From the NCBI RefSeq assembly GCF_003010935.1, contig NZ_PGGN01000004.1, positions 124,001-188,000 on the forward strand: a stretch of 64,000 bases of DNA. The letters are read 5' to 3'. Made by a program: the position numbers and the translations under genes. Source of the DNA: Phyllobacterium endophyticum. GTDB lineage: Bacteria > Pseudomonadota > Alphaproteobacteria > Rhizobiales > Rhizobiaceae. Positions 17,383-28,797 of the stretch are shown in pieces (position 1 is the first letter of the stretch; the number at the start of each line of letters is the position of its first letter). The notes under the pieces are model-generated. The model was not told the origin of the DNA and did not search any database. It saw nothing but the letters and a program-made list of their open reading frames with translations.

Positions 17383-18266
17383 TGACCACCCAGACCCGCC
17401 TATTCGTTACCGCCGGCAAGATCGAAGCCGAGCGCATCTTCACGATGCTCGAACGTGAGTTCGAGGAGGACGGTCTGCCCGTCTCCAACGCCGAGATCGA
17501 TGAAGACCGCGAAATATTCGAGGTTTCCGTCTACACGTTCGAGCCCGACGAAATCGAGCCGCGCATTCGGGATGTGCTCGGAAGCGATGCATTTGGCCTT
17601 CAATTGCAGCGCGAGCAGGTGCCGGATATCGACTGGGTCGCGCATTCGCTCGAGGGATTGAAGCCTGTCCGTGCCGGGCGTTTTTTCGTGCACGGCTCGC
17701 ACGATAGCGGCAGGCGCCGCGTCAATGAACTGGGCATCGAGATCGACGCCGGACAAGCGTTCGGGACCGGCCACCACGGGACGACCTCCGGCTGTCTCGA
17801 CATGATCAACGACGTGATCCGCCGGGAACACCCGCGCAATGCGCTGGACCTTGGAACGGGAAGCGCCGTTCTCGCCATCGGCATCGCCAAGCTCGCCCCT
17901 ATTCCGGTGCTTGCGACAGACATCGATCCCGTCGCAGTCGCGGTGGCTCAGGAAAACGTGGTGAAGAACGGCGTCGCGGCCCGGGTGCATACTGCGACGG
18001 CAACCGGTTTCCATCACCCCGCAATGCGTGCCGCCGCGCCGTTCGACCTGATTGTCGCAAACATCCTTGCCCGGCCGCTCATGCAGCTTGCGCCAGGGAT
18101 GCGCAAGCATCTTGCCTGGGGAGGCTCGCTCATCCTCTCGGGTATTCTCGAGACGCAACGGGAAAAGGTTCTCGCAGCCTACCGCGTGCAGGGCCTGTTT
18201 CATATGAAGACCCTGCGCCGCGAGGGGTGGGTCACCCTGCATCTGAAGGCCAAAGCGACGTTTTAA
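17382..18266 (+). CDS. prmA: Ribosomal protein L11 methyltransferase
   Basis: A 294-residue SAM-dependent methyltransferase. The C-terminal catalytic half has [13 protein letters not shown] just before the SAM-binding motif [18 protein letters not shown], and motif NPPY-like VANILARPL. The N-terminal part is the L11-recognition domain. It trimethylates amino groups of ribosomal protein L11 and is dispensable in E. coli. Its start overlaps the stop of the SCO1 gene by one base. Length and motifs match the family. Confidence 0.93.
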   Translation: MTTQTRLFVTAGKIEAERIFTMLEREFEEDGLPVSNAEIDEDREIFEVSVYTFEPDEIEPRIRDVLGSDAFGLQLQREQVPDIDWVAHSLEGLKPVRAGRFFVHGSHDSGRRRVNELGIEIDAGQAFGTGHHGTTSGCLDMINDVIRREHPRNALDLGTGSAVLAIGIAKLAPIPVLATDIDPVAVAVAQENVVKNGVAARVHTATATGFHHPAMRAAAPFDLIVANILARPLMQLAPGMRKHLAWGGSLILSGILETQREKVLAAYRVQGLFHMKTLRREGWVTLHLKAKATF

Positions 18267-18466
18267 AACTTTTTCTGGGTGACGTTCCCACATTCCAATT
18301 GACAGCTCTGACGGTTTCACCCCGATCAGCCACGCGTGCCGGCGGGAAATCCCGATGGAGACAGGCGAAATGCCGTCGATGCAACGGATCATTGCCAACG
18401 ATGCCCTTACCGTAACGGACGAAGAAGAAGGCAGACATTAGGTGGCTGGGGCGGTTCATTCAACTA

Positions 18467-18691
18467 TTGGGATATGCCTTTATCAATGTATCGACGCAGT
18501 ACATCAATTTGGAAGACGACAAAGAGGAAATATTTGTCGACTGCGAGCTAGGGGGAAGCTGCCGACTCAACATCTATTACAGCGATCTGCAATTGAGTTT
18601 GAGGGCGGAGATTCCTGGTGATGCCTTTCCCCAATGGCGGGCGGTCAAAGACGGCGCCCGCACTTTGCGCGAACGCTGGATGGTGCGGTAG
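18467..18691 (+). CDS. Small hypothetical protein
   Basis: A frame of 74 codons from TTG (18467), open further up to 18416 with RWLGRFIQLLGYAFINVSTQ spanning the candidate start. The product (then YINLEDDKEEIFVDCELGG and DLQLSLRAEIPGDAFPQW) has a protein-like mix of residues and no antisense gene to explain it. I do not recognise a family. No good ribosome site is visible before the TTG; a non-standard ATT at 18437 follows GAAGG. It may be a real small gene, or the remains of a longer one. Confidence 0.35.
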   Translation: MGYAFINVSTQYINLEDDKEEIFVDCELGGSCRLNIYYSDLQLSLRAEIPGDAFPQWRAVKDGARTLRERWMVR

Positions 18692-18873
18692 CAATTCAGC
18701 GTTCACTGGGGAAAAGCATTCGAACCCCGATTAAATCGGTTGCCAGATGCACTCCTCCATTGCGTGCGTAAAAACGGGAGGCTAGGTTTCGACCCTATCA
18801 TTGGCGCATGATCCTTGTTCAAAAAATCGCAAAGATTTTGGGTCGTATGCCAAGCAAAGAGGTCCAGATTCCC

Positions 18874-20715
18874 ATGTTCCAGTCGTTTGAGGTCACAAGC
18901 AATCCTGCCACTGGAGCGCCCCGTGTCGCCAAGCTGCGAGCCGAACTCGAAAACCTTGGCCTCGATGGTTTTCTTGTGCCGCGCGCCGATGAACATCAGG
19001 GCGAATATGTGCCCGCCCGCGCCCGCCGTCTGGCATGGCTGACGGGTTTTACCGGCTCCGCAGGCGTTGCGCTGATCATGAAATACAAGGCCTATCTGTT
19101 CGTGGACGGCCGCTATACGTTGCAGGCCGTTGAGCAGACCGACCCGGACGTTTTCACCATTGAAAGCCTTGTCGACACACCGCCGCCGGTGTGGCTGCGC
19201 AATGCAGAGAAGAAGCTGACCATCGGGTTCGACCCTTGGCTGCACACGATCAGCGAGACCAAGTCACTGCGCGAGGCCTTGGAGAAAAATGGGGGCAGTC
19301 TCGTCGCGGTCAGGGACAATCTTGTCGATCTGATCTGGGACGACCAGCCCGCGCCGCCGCTGGAAGCCGTCACCATCCAGCCGGAGAAATATGCCGGCAA
19401 GCTCGCCAGCCAGAAGTTGCATGAACTGGCCGAAGCTGTCGCCAAGGCCAAAGCCGATGCGACTGTTCTCACCGATCCATCCTCTATTGCCTGGGCCTTC
19501 AACATTCGCGGCAATGATGTCAGCAACACGCCGCTTCCCCTCGCCTTCGCGCTTATTCCAGCGACGGGAGAACCGCTGCTTTTCATCGACAAGCGCAAGC
19601 TGCCTATCGAGACCGAAGCCTACCTTACGCAATTGTCGACGCTGCGCGCGCCTTCGACACTGGAAAGTGACGTGGCTGCCTTCGCCGCCGAAGGCAAGAC
19701 CGTGATGCTCGACCCAGCGCTGGCGGCGGAAAAGCTGCGGCTGATCGTCGAAAAAGCCGGCGGGAAAGTCGTGGATGGCGTTGATCCGGCGCGCCTGCCC
19801 CGGGCGCTCAAGAACAAGGTGGAGCTTGAAGGCGCGCGCAAATCGCATGAGCGCGATGGCGTGGCAATGGTATCGTTCCTGTCCTGGATCGATGCGCAAG
19901 CCCCAGGAACAATCGACGAGATTATCGCTGCGACGAAACTGGAAGAGACGCGCCAGACCGTGGCAGAGAGCTTTCAGATGCCGCTGGAGAACCTGTCGTT
20001 CGACACTATTTCCGGTGCCGGCCCGAATGGCGCTTTTGCCCATTACCGCGTCAGCACGGAGTCCAACCGGAAATTGCAGGACGGCGAGCTTTTCCTGATC
20101 GACAGCGGCGGACAGTACCGCGACGGCACAACCGACATCACGCGCACGCTACCGGTCGGCCAGCCGACCGCGGACATGAAGCGCAAGTTTACTCTGGTGC
20201 TCAAGGGCATGATCGCCATTTCCACCGCGCGTTTCCCGAAGGGGACACGTGGCATGGATATCGATGTGCTCGCGCGCATAGAATTGTGGAAGCAAGGCTA
20301 CGACTATGGCCATGGAACCGGCCATGGTGTCGGCTCATTCCTTTCGGTACATGAAGGGCCACAGAGCATCTCGCGGCGGGGTACGCACGAACTCCTGCCA
20401 GGAATGATCCTGTCGAACGAGCCCGGCTATTACAAGCCCGGACCCGGAGGGTATGGCATCCGCATCGAAAACCTGTTGATCGTTACCGAGCCGGACGTGC
20501 CGGAAGGCGGCGACATTCCAATGATGGGCTTCGAGACGATCACGCTATGTCCGATCGACAAGCGGCTGATCGATACCAGCCTGCTGATAAGGGAAGAGCT
20601 GATCTGGCTGGATGCGTATCATGCGCGCGTGCGCGAGGCGCTGCTGCCGCACACGCAGGGTCCGGCACGCGAATGGCTGATCAGCGCGACCGAGCCTTTC
20701 GGCCACGAGAGCTAG
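18874..20715 (+). CDS. Xaa-Pro aminopeptidase (M24B family)
   Basis: A 613-residue aminopeptidase P with two creatinase-like N-terminal domains and a C-terminal pita-bread domain. The metal ligands are visible: both aspartates in DSGGQYRDGTTDITRT, a histidine in GHGTGHGVGSFLSVHEGP, a glutamate in NEPGYYKPG and another in GIRIENLLI. It removes N-terminal residues preceding proline and is cytosolic. The three-domain length matches eukaryotic-type aminopeptidase P rather than the 440-residue E. coli PepP. ATG at 18874 opens MFQSFEVTS after GAGG; earlier ATGs at 18808 and 18847 are less likely. Confidence 0.9.
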   Translation: MFQSFEVTSNPATGAPRVAKLRAELENLGLDGFLVPRADEHQGEYVPARARRLAWLTGFTGSAGVALIMKYKAYLFVDGRYTLQAVEQTDPDVFTIESLVDTPPPVWLRNAEKKLTIGFDPWLHTISETKSLREALEKNGGSLVAVRDNLVDLIWDDQPAPPLEAVTIQPEKYAGKLASQKLHELAEAVAKAKADATVLTDPSSIAWAFNIRGNDVSNTPLPLAFALIPATGEPLLFIDKRKLPIETEAYLTQLSTLRAPSTLESDVAAFAAEGKTVMLDPALAAEKLRLIVEKAGGKVVDGVDPARLPRALKNKVELEGARKSHERDGVAMVSFLSWIDAQAPGTIDEIIAATKLEETRQTVAESFQMPLENLSFDTISGAGPNGAFAHYRVSTESNRKLQDGELFLIDSGGQYRDGTTDITRTLPVGQPTADMKRKFTLVLKGMIAISTARFPKGTRGMDIDVLARIELWKQGYDYGHGTGHGVGSFLSVHEGPQSISRRGTHELLPGMILSNEPGYYKPGPGGYGIRIENLLIVTEPDVPEGGDIPMMGFETITLCPIDKRLIDTSLLIREELIWLDAYHARVREALLPHTQGPAREWLISATEPFGHES

Positions 20716-20722
20716 GCCCTTA

Positions 20723-21016
20723 TCACGCGAACTGGCGCAGCAGGATAATCACGGCTGCGCCCGCAAGGAACATTGTCAGCGCATTGAATCGCAGGGCCAC
20801 GAGACCTGCGAAGCCAAGCGCGACCAATCCGCGCCAATCGGCCTCCGCTGCCGCCGGAGCAACCAGCGTCGTCAAAACCGCTGCGGGGACAGCATTGAGC
20901 GCGACTTCGACGCGCGGGTGAATGCGCTCGAAACGCGAGAGCACCAGATGACCGCCGATACGCGTCAGGTATGTCAGGACGGCGCCGGCTATGATAATCC
21001 AGGTTATCGACGACAT
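20723..21016 (-). CDS. azlD: AzlD, small subunit of branched-chain amino acid exporter
   Basis: A 97-residue protein with four hydrophobic segments (ITWIIIAGAVLTYLTRIGGH, then VALNAVPAAVLTTLVAP, VALGFAGLVALRF and LTMFLAGAAVIILL), matching AzlD. It partners AzlC to export branched-chain amino acids or analogues such as azaleucine. Its ATG overlaps the azlC stop by one base (TGATG), so the pair is translationally coupled. Confidence 0.88.
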   Translation of the reverse strand: MSSITWIIIAGAVLTYLTRIGGHLVLSRFERIHPRVEVALNAVPAAVLTTLVAPAAAEADWRGLVALGFAGLVALRFNALTMFLAGAAVIILLRQFA

Positions 21017-21762
21017 CAGTGCTGCTCCTGCGATTTTTCCGGCTTGGCGACGATGACGGCCACCAGAATGCCGGCAAGAGCGCCGATGCTGACGTGCCAG
21101 GGGGAACCGATCGTCTTATAGGCAATGATCGACACAAAGGCGCTTGCGATCACGATCGCGGCCCAGTTGTCACGCTTGCGAAACCCCATGACCAGACCGA
21201 GAAAGTAGATCGGCAGCAACATGTCGATGCCGAAAGCATGCGTATCCGAAATGAGATTGCCGAACAGCGCTCCTACACCGGCCTCCAGAACCCACATCAC
21301 GTAGATCGGCGTGGCCACGCCCAAATACCAGATGAAGGTCACGGGCCTGCCCGATTCCGCGCGCTTTTCCGTTTCCGCATATTGCGGGTCTGTAAGCACA
21401 AAATAGCTGAGAAGGCTCTGCAGCGGCTTGAAGTGGCTGATGCGGCGGCCAACGGCGGCCGAGTAAAGGACATGCCTGAAGTTCACGGCAAAGATCGAAA
21501 AGACGATCAGCCATGCCGGGATGTTCTGGCCGAACAGTTCGATGCCGACCATCTGGCTGGCGCCGCCGAAAATGGCAGCGCTCATCAGGACCGTTTCAAA
21601 AAGGCTGAAACCATTGTCGATGGCGAGCGCGCCGAACAGCAGGCCGAAGGGAGCCGACGCCACCATGATCGGCAGGCCCTTGGCAAAGCCTTCCCAAAAC
21701 TGGGAGCGTGCGGTCCCCGCATCTGCCGGGCCCGCTTGCCGCTGATGTATGTGTTCATCCAT
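21016..21762 (-). CDS. azlC: AzlC, large subunit of branched-chain amino acid exporter
   Basis: A 248-residue membrane protein with the AzlC signature near the start (FWEGFAKGLPIMVASAPFG, then LMSAAIFGGASQMVGIELFG) and about seven hydrophobic segments. Together with AzlD it exports branched-chain amino acids. A 15-bp palindrome lies about 50 bases upstream and may control it. No Lrp-type azlB is adjacent. Confidence 0.88.
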   Translation of the reverse strand: MDEHIHQRQAGPADAGTARSQFWEGFAKGLPIMVASAPFGLLFGALAIDNGFSLFETVLMSAAIFGGASQMVGIELFGQNIPAWLIVFSIFAVNFRHVLYSAAVGRRISHFKPLQSLLSYFVLTDPQYAETEKRAESGRPVTFIWYLGVATPIYVMWVLEAGVGALFGNLISDTHAFGIDMLLPIYFLGLVMGFRKRDNWAAIVIASAFVSIIAYKTIGSPWHVSIGALAGILVAVIVAKPEKSQEQH

Positions 21763-21810
21763 CGGTCTGCTCTAGGACAGGTTGAACAAGCTGTCACGTG
21801 AGATTTGTTG

Positions 21811-21825
21811 ATTGATACTATCAAT
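21811..21825. promoter_or_regulatory. Palindrome upstream of azlC, candidate operator
   Basis: ATTGATA-C-TATCAAT is a perfect inverted repeat with 7-bp arms about a single central base, 49 bases upstream of the azlC ATG, a position that fits control of the azlCD promoter. The binding protein is unknown. Confidence 0.45.
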
Positions 21826-21902
21826 GTTGCTGTAGTGGATACACGCATCATACGATGGATATGACGCCAGCGACTTTTTCGTAACCGAATGGCTTGAGTA
21901 GG

Positions 21903-21929
21903 CGATCTCCACCGCGAGGGCGGAGATCG
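21903..21929 (-). terminator. Hairpin just after the TonB receptor gene
   Basis: CGATCTCC (21903-21910) and GGAGATCG (21922-21929) make a perfect 8-bp stem, starting 7 bases past the receptor stop. No T-run follows on the minus strand, so it is a structured 3' end rather than a canonical terminator. Confidence 0.5.
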
Positions 21930-21935
21930 ACGGGC

Positions 21936-24206
21936 TCAGAACTTTTGGGTCAAGGAAACGCGGAAACTGCGTCCAACTTCGGTATAACGATCAGCTACAG
22001 CGGGAGAAATACCGTCCGGCACGTCAAGGGCATTCCAGTACTTCGTATCGAACACGTTGAAAATGCCCGCTTGAAGCTTCATGCCGTTGGCGAATTTCGG
22101 TTCCCACCAGACCGTCGTATCCACAAGCGCATAGCCCGGAGCGACGAAGCCGCCATCGCTGACCTTGTCACGGCGCGAGGCCATGGTCAGCGAGACATCG
22201 CTGCCCCAATCTTCGACCGCGTATCCCAGCCCCACGATCGCGCGGACCGGCGGAACCGAATTCAGGTACTCGTCGTTCTCGGTATCCTTGCCGACTGTCC
22301 AGGCGACGGACGCCCAGGTGCGCCAATGTTCGGCAAAGTTTACGTGGCCGCGCAGTTCGGCACCATAAATCTGCACACGCTCGAGATTGGCATAGCCTGT
22401 GATGCCGCCGACGGGGAACTCGCCGCCCGGAGGCGCGATCGTCACTTCTTCGATAAAGTTGCGATAGTAATTGTTGAAGATGCTGCCGCCAAAACCATAG
22501 GTCTCGTTCTGGAATTTGGCGCCGATTTCAAAGCCGTTGCTGGTTTCAGGCTTCAGATCAGGATTGCCGATCCTGGCGTAAGAGCCGGGAGCGCCATAGT
22601 TCTGGTAGAGCTCCAGAGCGGTTGGAGCGCGGAACGCCTGTGCCCATTGGGCATAGAAGTCGAGATCGGGAGCAGCGTGCCAGGTGGCGCGCAGCTTGGG
22701 AGAGAAGCGCGAGTCGCTGTTGGACGCAGGCAGCGTACCGTCGAAAATCGGGCTTTCTTCATAGGCGGCGGTCAATTGCGGGCGATGATCGTACCAGTCG
22801 AAGCGCGCCCCGGGGGTGATTGTGACGCGGCCATCCAGGATATCGATGTCATCTTCGGCGTAGAGACCGACTGCAATGGACTCGACATCCGGCATGTCAG
22901 ACGAATTAGAGTGCAGCATGCGGCAGGATTGCGGGCCGAACGGTTGCGGGATCGTCGACCAGTCGACGTCTGGGCAATTGTCGACGCCCGCCGAATACTG
23001 GTGGGTATCCTGGCGATAAATCTCACCACCAACACGGAAAGTGTGCGTCAGATTGCCGATCTCGGCGCTTTTCAGCACATTGCCGGTAAAACCGTAATTA
23101 TCCTGCGTCAGTTCATTGTTGCGTTTGTAGATGCCTGAGGGATAGCCGTAGAAGAATGGATCGCCCGGGATGATAAATGATCGTCCATCACGAACGCGGA
23201 TGCCATCGGTCGTCTTGGTCAACGTCTGCTGCTGCCAATAGGCAATGGCATGAGCTTCGTCGATCCAGCCTGTCTTGTCCGGGGATATATAGTCGTAGCT
23301 CGCCGATATCCGCTTCCGCTCGACATCATCCCCCGATTCGAGGCTACCCGGAACGTAGCTCGCAGTCGAACCGATCTTGTCATCGATATCCGCATCGCGC
23401 TTGAAATATTCTCCCGTCAGGCCAATACGGTGGCCGCCTTCGATGTTCTGGTAGATCTTGGCGAGGAAATTGCCCTGGTCGAAATCGAGGGGATTGGCTT
23501 CGGTTCGCGTTGCGCCATAGCCACCGACATCGCCCATGTTTTCCAGTTCATGGCCCTGCCTGTAGCCGCCCTGAATCAGGAATTCGGTGTCGTTTGCGCG
23601 CCCTGCCACGGCGGCATTGGTGCGCCAGCTCTGGTCGGCGCTGTCATAGACGCCCTTGGTTATCGCGCCCCAATTGCGCCCATCCGTCAGAAGGTCCTCC
23701 GGATCGAGCGTTTGCAGTTGCACGACACCGCCCAGGGCGCCGGAACCGTAGCGGCTGGAGTCAGCGCCTTTCGTGATGTCAATGGCGGAAAGCCCATCGA
23801 AATCCACCGCATTCAGCCCGCCCGAATTGCTGCGGGGATCCGTCAGCCATGGAACGCGTATGCCATCGATCGTCGTCAAAACACGGGATGAATCAAGGCC
23901 GCGCAGATTGATACTGTTGTTTTGAGTGCTGAAATTGACACCGGCATCGACGCGGCGCCCGAGATCCTCGAAGCTTTCGACCATTCGCTCCTGAATCTCT
24001 TGCCGATCAGTCGTGGTCGTGAGCGGGGATTTTTCACCCTCTGCCGCCTTCGGCCTGGCGCCTTTTACGACAATGGTCTCCAACTCGATATTCTCACCGA
24101 CATTCGTCGCATTTTGTGCAAGGGATATACCCGTGCTCAAGCCAATCGCCGCCAAGGTACCGGCGCTGCCACACATGAGGCGCGCAAGCAGATAATTCCT
24201 AGTCAT
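21936..24206 (-). CDS. TonB-dependent hemin/hemoglobin-type outer membrane receptor
   Basis: A 756-residue receptor. A signal peptide (about residues 1-26, ending SLAQ) is followed by a TonB-box-like ELETIVVKG, a plug domain (NNSINLRGLDSSRVLTTIDG, then GADSSRYGSGALGGVVQLQT) and a 22-strand barrel ending in the C-terminal phenylalanine of RVSLTQKF. FRAPTALELYQNYG in the barrel is the FRAP/NPNL-type stretch of heme receptors (BhuA, ShmR, HmuR group); NPDLKPETS follows. It brings heme across the outer membrane using TonB energy. ATG at 24206 is chosen over a TTG five codons upstream. An IRO box over the promoter implies repression by RirA when iron is sufficient. Confidence 0.87.
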   Translation of the reverse strand: MTRNYLLARLMCGSAGTLAAIGLSTGISLAQNATNVGENIELETIVVKGARPKAAEGEKSPLTTTTDRQEIQERMVESFEDLGRRVDAGVNFSTQNNSINLRGLDSSRVLTTIDGIRVPWLTDPRSNSGGLNAVDFDGLSAIDITKGADSSRYGSGALGGVVQLQTLDPEDLLTDGRNWGAITKGVYDSADQSWRTNAAVAGRANDTEFLIQGGYRQGHELENMGDVGGYGATRTEANPLDFDQGNFLAKIYQNIEGGHRIGLTGEYFKRDADIDDKIGSTASYVPGSLESGDDVERKRISASYDYISPDKTGWIDEAHAIAYWQQQTLTKTTDGIRVRDGRSFIIPGDPFFYGYPSGIYKRNNELTQDNYGFTGNVLKSAEIGNLTHTFRVGGEIYRQDTHQYSAGVDNCPDVDWSTIPQPFGPQSCRMLHSNSSDMPDVESIAVGLYAEDDIDILDGRVTITPGARFDWYDHRPQLTAAYEESPIFDGTLPASNSDSRFSPKLRATWHAAPDLDFYAQWAQAFRAPTALELYQNYGAPGSYARIGNPDLKPETSNGFEIGAKFQNETYGFGGSIFNNYYRNFIEEVTIAPPGGEFPVGGITGYANLERVQIYGAELRGHVNFAEHWRTWASVAWTVGKDTENDEYLNSVPPVRAIVGLGYAVEDWGSDVSLTMASRRDKVSDGGFVAPGYALVDTTVWWEPKFANGMKLQAGIFNVFDTKYWNALDVPDGISPAVADRYTEVGRSFRVSLTQKF

Positions 24207-24323
24207 GTCCCAGTTCCCCAAACCCGAAGAGAGTGCCTGGCTGGCTCTACGCCCACGAGCTGTCGTGGAGCGTCACTGGCTTGCTGAGCGGATGAAAAGC
24301 GTGCAACCACGCTGTACAAATGT

Positions 24324-24374
24324 TCAGTACTAAAAGTTGAGTATGTAAGTCAACATTAATAGTATGATTCTCAT
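24324..24374 (-). promoter_or_regulatory. Iron-responsive promoter of the heme receptor (IRO box)
   Basis: TGA-N9-TCA (24338-24352), the iron-responsive operator consensus of rhizobial RirA, is extended to GTTGA-N9-TCAAC (24336-24354). On the minus strand this overlaps a -35-like TTGACT, with GTACTG/AGTACT as the -10 region about 16-17 bases on. A second small palindrome, ATGA-TTC-TCAT (24364-24374), lies just upstream. Repression in iron-rich cells is inferred from the established role of IRO boxes. Confidence 0.6.
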
Positions 24375-24406
24375 CGGGATTGTGATTCCGCTAAAAGCGT
24401 GGTGGA

Positions 24407-27261
<2,855 letters not shown>

Positions 27262-27335
27262 CTAATTGTTGCGCATTGTCATCCGTGCAACGTTATCCAT
27301 CCTTTGGCGGAAGAGAAAGCGATTCCAGCATCTTG

Positions 27336-27848
27336 GTGAATTATTGGTTCTGGCTTTTGGTTGTTGTACCCCCAGCTTTGGTGTTCACCGCAAGACCAGA
27401 GGAAGATGACTGGCTTAAAACGGGGCGATTGGTCGGCGCAGTTGCGCTGGCCGCGTTGTTTAGTCAGCTTGTGGTGGATTTCGATGAAAGGATTGCAGCC
27501 GAGTTTTATGCAGAATGTCTCGCCCGCATTCCCTCCAGTGAAGAGGTGAAGCGTATGCGTTTCAATTGCCTATCATTAAAGTATGATTTCCTCGGAGTCC
27601 GAGACATTTTTCTAGGAAACTTTGCGTGGATATCAAACGTTGGGTATGTCACCTCCCTTGAAATCATTCGGCGCATCCAGCTTCTTCACACAACATCGAT
27701 ATTTTGCAGGAAACATTTGATAAGCAACATATTTATCTTCTTATGTTTTCCGCTCGTTGCCGCTTTGCTCTTTCTATCGCTTGTATTTTTTTTCTATGCG
27801 TTTGGCGACTACATACTTTTGACGCATAGCGTCGTTTATGGGAAATAG
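27336..27848 (+). CDS. Hypothetical membrane protein (accessory, low GC)
   Basis: A product of about 170 residues with a hydrophobic N-terminal segment (NYWFWLLVVVPPALVF), a second (LVGAVALAALFSQLVV), a soluble middle, and a long very hydrophobic C-terminal pair (IFIFLCFPLVAALLFLSLVF). The frame is open upstream to TTG at 27276; GTG at 27336 puts the first helix at the N-terminus, and the true start is uncertain. Its base composition is clearly lower in GC than ligA and recN on either side. Its stop is four bases from the stop of the convergent MuF-domain gene. No family is recognised; a protective partner for that neighbour is possible. Confidence 0.55.
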   Translation: MNYWFWLLVVVPPALVFTARPEEDDWLKTGRLVGAVALAALFSQLVVDFDERIAAEFYAECLARIPSSEEVKRMRFNCLSLKYDFLGVRDIFLGNFAWISNVGYVTSLEIIRRIQLLHTTSIFCRKHLISNIFIFLCFPLVAALLFLSLVFFFYAFGDYILLTHSVVYGK

Positions 27849-27852
27849 ACAC

Positions 27853-28680
27853 TCATTCCGGCCATCGATACATACTCTCGGTCGCACTCAATTTCGCTTC
27901 GCTTTTAAAATTGGTGGTCCATGTATCTGTAATCGAGAACGGTGTGCCTCTTAGTTCTGTCCATTGCCACGATTCGGGTGTCAAGGCAGAGGAACCAGTC
28001 GCCATCTGTCGCAAATCTGCAGGATCGGTAAATTCATCGGCGTATTGGTAAGAGATGCTGCCCTCAATGAACATCATACCGTTTTGAGTTTTGACAGATC
28101 CAACAAACTGTCCACTAACGACACTTTTTCCGAAAGCAAAAACATATCCTATAAACTGATACGTCCCGGCGAACCCATAGGTGAAATGACCGAATTTCGC
28201 CTTTCTCGCTGCGTCAATAATCTGCGCGTTAATACGATCTATCACCAATGCTGCATAGAAAAAGTAGAAGATCAAACCTGCCAAGTTGCCTGTTTTAGAG
28301 AGTGTGACCGCCTCGCCGCCACCAGTTCTAAAATAGTCCAAGAACTTACCTGTGTTCCACTGCGGAGTCGCGTCATCGATGTCGCTGGTAATCGTCTGAT
28401 AAGCATATTCGCTGGTCCCCCGTTCATAGGGCTCCGCTGTGCAGCGGCAGCCATAGTCCTCGCCCGGATGGCCGGTCTCCGGTGGATTGTCCCATGCGAA
28501 TAGCTTCCCATTATTTTCTATATGTGATGGGCGCACCTGCGGGTCGCCGCGCGTACGCCAGATATAGTGCGTGGTCTGACGGCCCAGGTCTTCTGCCTTT
28601 AGCGCCAGCCGTATCGGTACCCCGCGGCGGAGATAGTCGTTAAAAGCCTTGCGGTATTCCAGTGAATTGAGAGGGTTCAT
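27853..28680 (-). CDS. MuF-domain protein with unknown C-terminal domain
   Basis: A 275-residue protein outside any prophage. Residues 38-86 carry the C-terminal core of the phage Mu F / SPP1 gp7 head-morphogenesis domain: YIWRTRGDPQVRPSHIENNG, then FAWDNPPETGHPGEDYGCRC. The remainder does not belong to a capsid protein: a hydrophobic stretch (GLIFYFFYAALVI, residues 135-147), a glycine/aromatic region (HFTYGFAGTYQFIGYVFAFG) and a C-terminal module with SISYQYADEFTDPADL and RGTPFSITDTWTTNF. MuF domains are known to be fused to toxin domains in polymorphic toxins, so an effector role is plausible but unproven. No Shine-Dalgarno is seen before the ATG. Low GC suggests recent acquisition. Confidence 0.7.
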   Translation of the reverse strand: MNPLNSLEYRKAFNDYLRRGVPIRLALKAEDLGRQTTHYIWRTRGDPQVRPSHIENNGKLFAWDNPPETGHPGEDYGCRCTAEPYERGTSEYAYQTITSDIDDATPQWNTGKFLDYFRTGGGEAVTLSKTGNLAGLIFYFFYAALVIDRINAQIIDAARKAKFGHFTYGFAGTYQFIGYVFAFGKSVVSGQFVGSVKTQNGMMFIEGSISYQYADEFTDPADLRQMATGSSALTPESWQWTELRGTPFSITDTWTTNFKSEAKLSATESMYRWPE

Positions 28681-28742
28681 CGTGTCTTGTCCGGTTGCGT
28701 CGAGACGATGATACGGCCGAAAAAGTGAGCGTGGATAAGTGA

Positions 28743-28760
28743 CCAGTGGGAAACCACTGG
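28743..28760 (-). terminator. Hairpin with GAAA loop downstream of recN
   Basis: CCAGTGG-GAAA-CCACTGG is a perfect 7-bp stem; in this orientation the loop is a GNRA-type tetraloop. It lies 38 bases past the recN stop. There is no T-run on either strand, so intrinsic termination is doubtful. It also lies 63 bases upstream of the MuF-domain gene start and could belong to its leader. Confidence 0.35.
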
Positions 28761-28797
28761 AACCCCGTCAATATCGCGCATTCAGGCGCTTCGGCTA

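Noticed and set aside
28030..28090. Resemblance of the C-terminal SISYQYADEFTD region of the MuF-domain protein to the colicin M active-site strand
   Set aside because: The colicin M signature D-x-Y-D followed by H-R is not present, so the likeness is only superficial.
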